A stretch of 37,690 nucleotides of DNA from Elusimicrobiota bacterium (GTDB taxonomy: Bacteria; Elusimicrobiota; Elusimicrobia; JACQPE01), in contig JACQPE010000131.1 of assembly GCA_016207685.1 (NCBI GenBank), forward strand, positions 1 through 37,690. Direction: 5' to 3'. The notes beneath the pieces were generated by a model. That model had not been told where the DNA came from. It did not search any database and was given only the letters and a program-made list of their open reading frames with translations. Both the position numbers and the translations under genes were made by a program. Below are positions 33,990 to 37,690 of the stretch, piece by piece; the first letter of the stretch is position 1, and each line of letters starts with the position of its first letter.

Positions 33990-35911
33990 CGCCGCCTAAA
34001 CCCCCTTTTTTAAAAATTGGATCGCGGATTCTGGGAGATGGGCAAAGCGTCTTCTTGATCGCTGAAATCGGGGTCAATCACAACGGGAGCATGCAGCGCG
34101 CCAAAGAACTCATTGACATTGCGGCCGGCGCCGGGGCCGATGCCGTTAAGTTCCAAAAGCGCCACTTATCAGCAACTTATCTGGAACGCGTCATTGCGGA
34201 TCCCAATAAGGAAGAGCAGGGATTTACTTATTTATTGCCGATTCTCAAGGAGTGTGAATTCGGACGCGACGATTACGCCGATCTCGTTCGTTTCGCGGCG
34301 TCAAAAAATGTGATTTTTTTATGCACTCCGTTTGATGAGCCCAGCGTGGATTTTTTAGAGCAGTTTGACTTGCCGGCTTATAAGGTGGCCTCGGCGGATA
34401 TGACAAATTTCGTGCTTTTGGAAAGGCTCATCGCCGCTAAAAAACCTCTGATTCTTTCCACGGGAATGTCCGTCCTGGGAGAAATAGACGCGACGGTCAA
34501 ATTTCTTGAGAAACGCCGGGCCTCCTTTATGCTTCTTCACTGCAACAGCACCTATCCGGCCCCTTTAGAGGACTTAAATCTTAGGTTTATCGAGGTTTTA
34601 AAAAAACGCTATGGAGTGCCCATCGGATATTCAGGGCATGAGCCGGTTATCGGGCCGAGTCTCGCGGCCGTCAGTTTAGGCGCCGCGGCTTTGGAACGCC
34701 ATGTGACGCTGGATCGGGGCATGGAAGGCCCTGATCATGCGGCGAGCCTGGAGCCTCATGATTTAAGGCTTCTGATCAAATGCGTCCGTGATGTTGAGAA
34801 GGCCATGGGGCGGCCCGTTAAAATTTTTAATCGAGGCGAAATTTTAAATCGAGAGGTTCTTGGAAAAAGTTTGGTAGCCGCGTCAGCGCTAGCCAAAGGA
34901 GCGATGATCGGCCGCCATCAGGTGACGGCCAAGAGTCCGGGGAAAGGACTTTCCCCTCAATGCCTTTACGATCTTGTGGGGCGACGCTCAACCAGGGATA
35001 TGAATAGGGACGACGTTTTTTTTGAAAGTGATCTGGGCCGTTCACCTGTCCGGCTAAAAATTCCAAATTTGAAATCGCATTGGGGCCTAAAGAGCCGGTT
35101 TGCCGAATTGGATTTTGCGGAGACTTTTAGGTCTCCTGTGGTTGAGTTTCATATGTCGGATAAAGACTTGGAATTTTCATGGGACACCGGCCGGAAATTT
35201 GATCAGGCGCTCGTGGTGCATGCGCCGGAATATATGGGACGGCGTCTGGTTGATTTGTCCAACCAGGACCATGATTTAAGATCGCGCGCCGTTGCGACGA
35301 TTCAAAAGACCATAGATATCACAAGGGTGGCGGCCAAAAGCTTTAAGGGGATGCCTAAAGTTGTCATTCATGTCGGCGGCATGGACCTTGAGCCTAAGAA
35401 TAACCGCGAGATATTGCTTGATGCCGCGGCCGAATCTTTCCGGCGGCTTGATTCTCAAGGGGTGGCGCTATTACCGGAAAATTTGCCGCCCCAGCCTTGG
35501 TATTTTTCAGGACAATGGTATCAAAACGTTTTTTGTTCCTCGAAGGATATGGTTTATTTTTGCCGCCAAATGGGGCTTAAGATGACGTTTGACTTTTCTC
35601 ACGCGCAACTCTTTTGCAATGCGACCGGCGAATCACTGGATGCCTACGCTAAGGAAGTGTCGCCCTTCGTTTCGCATTTGCATGTAGCCGACGGCGCCGG
35701 AGTTCAAGGTGAAGGTTTGCAAATCGGCGACGGCGAAATTGATTTTGAGCGCATTTTTGCCTCCTTGGGAGCTCCTCGGTGGAGCTGGGTTCCGGAAATT
35801 TGGCGGGGGCATCAGTTAGGCTATCGCGGCTTTATCGTTGCTTTGCAGCGTCTCTCAAAAATAAAAAAATTGAGAAATCCGCTGCGTCAAGAGAAGCGAG
35901 GCGCGCCATGA
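33986..35911 (+). CDS. neuB: NeuB-like nonulosonate synthase fused to SAF and TIM-barrel isomerase-like domain
   Basis: A 641-aa fusion. Residues 1-265 form a NeuB barrel that condenses phosphoenolpyruvate with a hexosamine-derived sugar to a nonulosonic acid: LIAEIGVNHNGS (24-35), KFQ (55-57), NSTYPAP (187-193), GYSGHEP (214-220), and ERHVTLDRGMEGPDH (237-251). Residues about 285-350 are the SAF/antifreeze-like domain that normally closes the active site. Residues about 375-630 form an extra xylose-isomerase/AP-endonuclease-type TIM barrel with plausible metal ligands (LPEN E498, FDFSHA D536/H539, HLHVAD). Ordinary NeuB stops near 350 aa. The attached barrel may supply an isomerase or epimerase step; its substrate is unknown. 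Which acid (neuraminic, legionaminic, pseudaminic) cannot be told. Confidence 0.9.
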   Translation: MTPPKPPFLKIGSRILGDGQSVFLIAEIGVNHNGSMQRAKELIDIAAGAGADAVKFQKRHLSATYLERVIADPNKEEQGFTYLLPILKECEFGRDDYADLVRFAASKNVIFLCTPFDEPSVDFLEQFDLPAYKVASADMTNFVLLERLIAAKKPLILSTGMSVLGEIDATVKFLEKRRASFMLLHCNSTYPAPLEDLNLRFIEVLKKRYGVPIGYSGHEPVIGPSLAAVSLGAAALERHVTLDRGMEGPDHAASLEPHDLRLLIKCVRDVEKAMGRPVKIFNRGEILNREVLGKSLVAASALAKGAMIGRHQVTAKSPGKGLSPQCLYDLVGRRSTRDMNRDDVFFESDLGRSPVRLKIPNLKSHWGLKSRFAELDFAETFRSPVVEFHMSDKDLEFSWDTGRKFDQALVVHAPEYMGRRLVDLSNQDHDLRSRAVATIQKTIDITRVAAKSFKGMPKVVIHVGGMDLEPKNNREILLDAAAESFRRLDSQGVALLPENLPPQPWYFSGQWYQNVFCSSKDMVYFCRQMGLKMTFDFSHAQLFCNATGESLDAYAKEVSPFVSHLHVADGAGVQGEGLQIGDGEIDFERIFASLGAPRWSWVPEIWRGHQLGYRGFIVALQRLSKIKKLRNPLRQEKRGAP

Positions 35912-36882
35912 AAACGCTGGTCACGGGAGCCGCCGGATTCCTAGGGTTTCACTTGAGCCGGCGATTGTTGGAATTGGGTCATGAAGTGACCATGATTGAT
36001 GACTGTTCGCGCGGCCGGGACGATGGATTTATGCGGGACCTTGCCCAAAAGCCCAACGCTAAGTTTTTAAAAATTGATCTGGCCGAGGAGCGCCACTACA
36101 AAAATCTTGAAGGCGGCTATGATGCCGTTTTTCATTTGGCTGCGATCAATGGCACAAAAAATTTTTATGAGAGGCCCAAAGACGTGCTGCGCGTTGACCT
36201 CTTGGCCACGATCCACCTTCTTGATTGGTTTGCGGCCAAGGGGAATAAACTTTTTCTTTTCGCGTCAACCGCTGAAACTTACGCCGGCGCTGCGGTTGCG
36301 ATTCCAACGCCCGAGGAGGTCATGCTCGTGGTCTCCGATCCCTTCAATCCCCGATGGTCTTACGGGGGCAGTAAAATTGCGGGCGAGCTCTTAACCATCA
36401 ACTACTCCAGGCAGCATAGATTTCCCTTTGTTGTCCTGCGTTACAACAATATATATGGTCCGCGGGCCGGCTACGATCATGTGATCCCGGCGTTTATCAT
36501 GCGCCTCTTGCAACGGCAGGATCCCTTTAAAATTTACGGCGCTGACTGCACAAGGACTTTCTGTTATGTTGACGATGCCGTTCAAGCCACAATTTTAGCG
36601 GCTACCCAAGAGGCGGCTCGGGGTTTGATCATGCATGTGGGCAGTGATTTGGACGGCGAGATGACGATGCGTGATTTGGCCAAAAAAATGTTCACTCTGT
36701 TTGAATATTCCCCCCGCATTGAAGAACTTCCCCCGCCCAAAGGCAGCCCCTTGCGACGCCGGCCCATGCTCGAAAAACTTTATCGCAATCTTCAATTTAA
36801 GCCGGCCATCCGATTGGAAGAAGGATTGCGTCGAACTTTTGAATGGTATCAAAAGCATGGCCGAAACCAATCAGCCGTTTGA
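35908..36882 (+). CDS. NAD-dependent sugar epimerase/dehydratase
   Basis: A 324-aa extended SDR acting on a nucleotide-linked sugar. GAAGFLG (7-13) binds NAD, the STAET segment (120-124) supplies the active-site Ser/Thr, and Y152/K156 in SYGGSKIAGE form the catalytic pair; YNNIYGPR follows, as in UDP-glucose epimerases and 4,6-dehydratases. It resembles UDP-glucuronate decarboxylase and epimerase groups, but the reaction cannot be fixed. The track start (35779) overlaps the previous gene; ATG 35908 overlaps its stop as ATGA. Placed between NeuB- and NeuA-like genes, it probably prepares a precursor of the same glycan. Confidence 0.87.
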   Translation: MKTLVTGAAGFLGFHLSRRLLELGHEVTMIDDCSRGRDDGFMRDLAQKPNAKFLKIDLAEERHYKNLEGGYDAVFHLAAINGTKNFYERPKDVLRVDLLATIHLLDWFAAKGNKLFLFASTAETYAGAAVAIPTPEEVMLVVSDPFNPRWSYGGSKIAGELLTINYSRQHRFPFVVLRYNNIYGPRAGYDHVIPAFIMRLLQRQDPFKIYGADCTRTFCYVDDAVQATILAATQEAARGLIMHVGSDLDGEMTMRDLAKKMFTLFEYSPRIEELPPPKGSPLRRRPMLEKLYRNLQFKPAIRLEEGLRRTFEWYQKHGRNQSAV

Positions 36883-37591
36883 ACTATTAGGAATTATCCC
36901 GGCGCGCGGCGGATCAAAATCAATTCCGCTAAAAAACATCAGGCTCCTGGCCGGCAAACCATTAATCGCCCATACCATCGAAGCGGCGAAGGCGTCATCG
37001 TTATTGACAAGGGTGATCGTCTCCACCGATCATCCGGAAATTGCGCGCGTGAGCAAAGAGTGGGGCGGCGAGGTTCCTTTCATGCGCCCCGATGAGTTGG
37101 CCGGTGATTTTATCGAGGATTGGCCTGTTTTCGACCATGCCCTGCGATGGCTTCAGGATCAAGAAGGCTATAGCCCTGAAGCGGTGCTTCGACTGCCGCC
37201 CACATCGCCCTTGCGCCGAAGTCATCACATTGATGAGGCGATACGATTGCTCCAGAGCCACCCAGAAGCTGATTCGGTTCGTTCCGTGTGCGAGGCGCCG
37301 AAGCATCCTCTTAAAATGTGGCGCATTGACCGCGGGCGATTGGAGCCTTTTGTTGATCCGAAGCATTCGGGAATTCAAGAGGCCTATAATAAGCCCCGCC
37401 AAAAACTCCCGGCGGCGTATATTCAAAACGGCGCCGTTGAGGTGATACGCGCCTCAACAGTTTTGAAAAAAAAATCCATGAGCGGCGATATTATTTTAGC
37501 TTACGAAATGAAGCCGGAAGAATCGGTTAATATTGATTCCTTGATGGATTTTGAATGGGCGGAATTCTTGGTCAAAAAGAGAGTTCCTTGA
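36857..37591 (+). CDS. neuA: CMP-nonulosonate synthetase (NeuA-type cytidylyltransferase)
   Basis: A 244-aa cytidylyltransferase activating a nonulosonic acid with CTP. IPARGGSKSIPLKNI (14-28) is the nucleotide-binding loop, VIVSTDHPEIA and RLPPTSPLRRSHHID are family positions, and VNIDSLMDFEWAE matches the C-terminal NIDxxxDF pattern. The track begins at 36671 inside the epimerase gene; ATG 36857 puts the loop at its normal distance, with a 26-bp overlap. Together with the upstream NeuB fusion it supports a CMP-nonulosonate product for an acidic surface glycan. Confidence 0.92.
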   Translation: MAETNQPFELLGIIPARGGSKSIPLKNIRLLAGKPLIAHTIEAAKASSLLTRVIVSTDHPEIARVSKEWGGEVPFMRPDELAGDFIEDWPVFDHALRWLQDQEGYSPEAVLRLPPTSPLRRSHHIDEAIRLLQSHPEADSVRSVCEAPKHPLKMWRIDRGRLEPFVDPKHSGIQEAYNKPRQKLPAAYIQNGAVEVIRASTVLKKKSMSGDIILAYEMKPEESVNIDSLMDFEWAEFLVKKRVP

Positions 37592-37690
37592 AACAAGAGG
37601 CGCAAGCCGGGCTCGCCGCCATGGCGCCGCTGATTCGGCAGATGAATGAGTTTGTTCTTGAGAAATCCTCACGGTCGCGCCGCATAGGAG
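37588..37690 (+). CDS. Start of a downstream gene, 3' partial, unidentified
   Basis: Of the three plus-strand frames only this one stays open to the window end. It could start at TTG 37588, overlapping the NeuA stop as TTGA with AGAGAG just upstream, or at ATG 37621. The visible 34 codons (…APLIRQMNEFVLEK…) show no motif, so no function is assigned. Confidence 0.4.
   Translation, partial: MKQEAQAGLAAMAPLIRQMNEFVLEKSSRSRRIG

Noticed and set aside
1-37690. CRISPR array, tRNA, rRNA, transposase, integrase or phage genes
   Set aside because: No regularly spaced repeats, no cloverleaf-like or rRNA-like segments and no transposase, integrase or phage protein among the ORFs were recognised by eye.

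Overview
The window reads as about 37.7 kb of chromosome from an uncultured, probably diderm bacterium of roughly 50% GC (estimated by eye). No rRNA, tRNA, CRISPR, transposase or phage gene was seen. A giant multi-domain reading frame with repeats inside it, next to a large glycan cluster, resembles what is known of candidate phyla such as Omnitrophota or Elusimicrobiota. That placement is a low-confidence inference.

Genes fall into three blocks. Block 1 (plus strand, 2-15461) starts with a giant ORF that is already open at the left edge of the window and ends at 6148. It joins repeat-derived linkers, an ADP-ribosyltransferase-like segment, an M50 (site-2-protease-like) membrane protease, a GH13 alpha-amylase-family domain and a C-terminal PQ-loop-like membrane domain. 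A complete sugar ABC importer follows with almost no spacing: lipoprotein binding protein, two permeases and a MalK-type ATPase. Next come a GT39-like membrane glycosyltransferase, an SDR oxidoreductase, a GNAT-like acyltransferase, a zinc-ribbon methyltransferase and a ChbG/YdjC-type sugar deacetylase.

Block 2 (minus strand, transcribed from about 32.3 kb down to 15444) is a surface-glycan operon. In transcription order it has a B12-type radical SAM protein, a Wzx-type flippase, a UDP-GlcNAc/UDP-glucose 6-dehydrogenase family enzyme, a radical SAM/SPASM protein, a GT2 glycosyltransferase, an FGGY gluconokinase-like kinase, a 6-phosphogluconate dehydrogenase, a possible 37-aa ORF, a polyprenyl-phosphate GT2 (GtrB/ArnC-like), a GT39-like membrane glycosyltransferase, a second GNAT-like acyltransferase, FkbH, an acyl carrier protein, a SAM methyltransferase and a third GT39-like protein. 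Many junctions are ATGA or TAATG overlaps, which supports co-translation.

Block 3 (plus strand, 32475 to the right edge) starts across a divergent promoter region. It encodes a GT-B-like surface-carbohydrate protein, a NeuB-SAF-TIM-barrel fusion (nonulosonate synthase type), an NAD-dependent sugar epimerase/dehydratase, a NeuA-type CMP-sugar synthetase and the first codons of another gene that runs off the window.

Read together, blocks 2 and 3 would make, activate, modify and export a nonulosonate-containing surface polysaccharide. FkbH, the ACP, the methyltransferase and the GNAT-like proteins suggest that a carrier-bound C3 acyl group may decorate it. The most unusual items are the giant protease-amylase-transporter ORF with palindromic repeats embedded in frame, the PKS-free FkbH/ACP module, and the NeuB-isomerase fusion.
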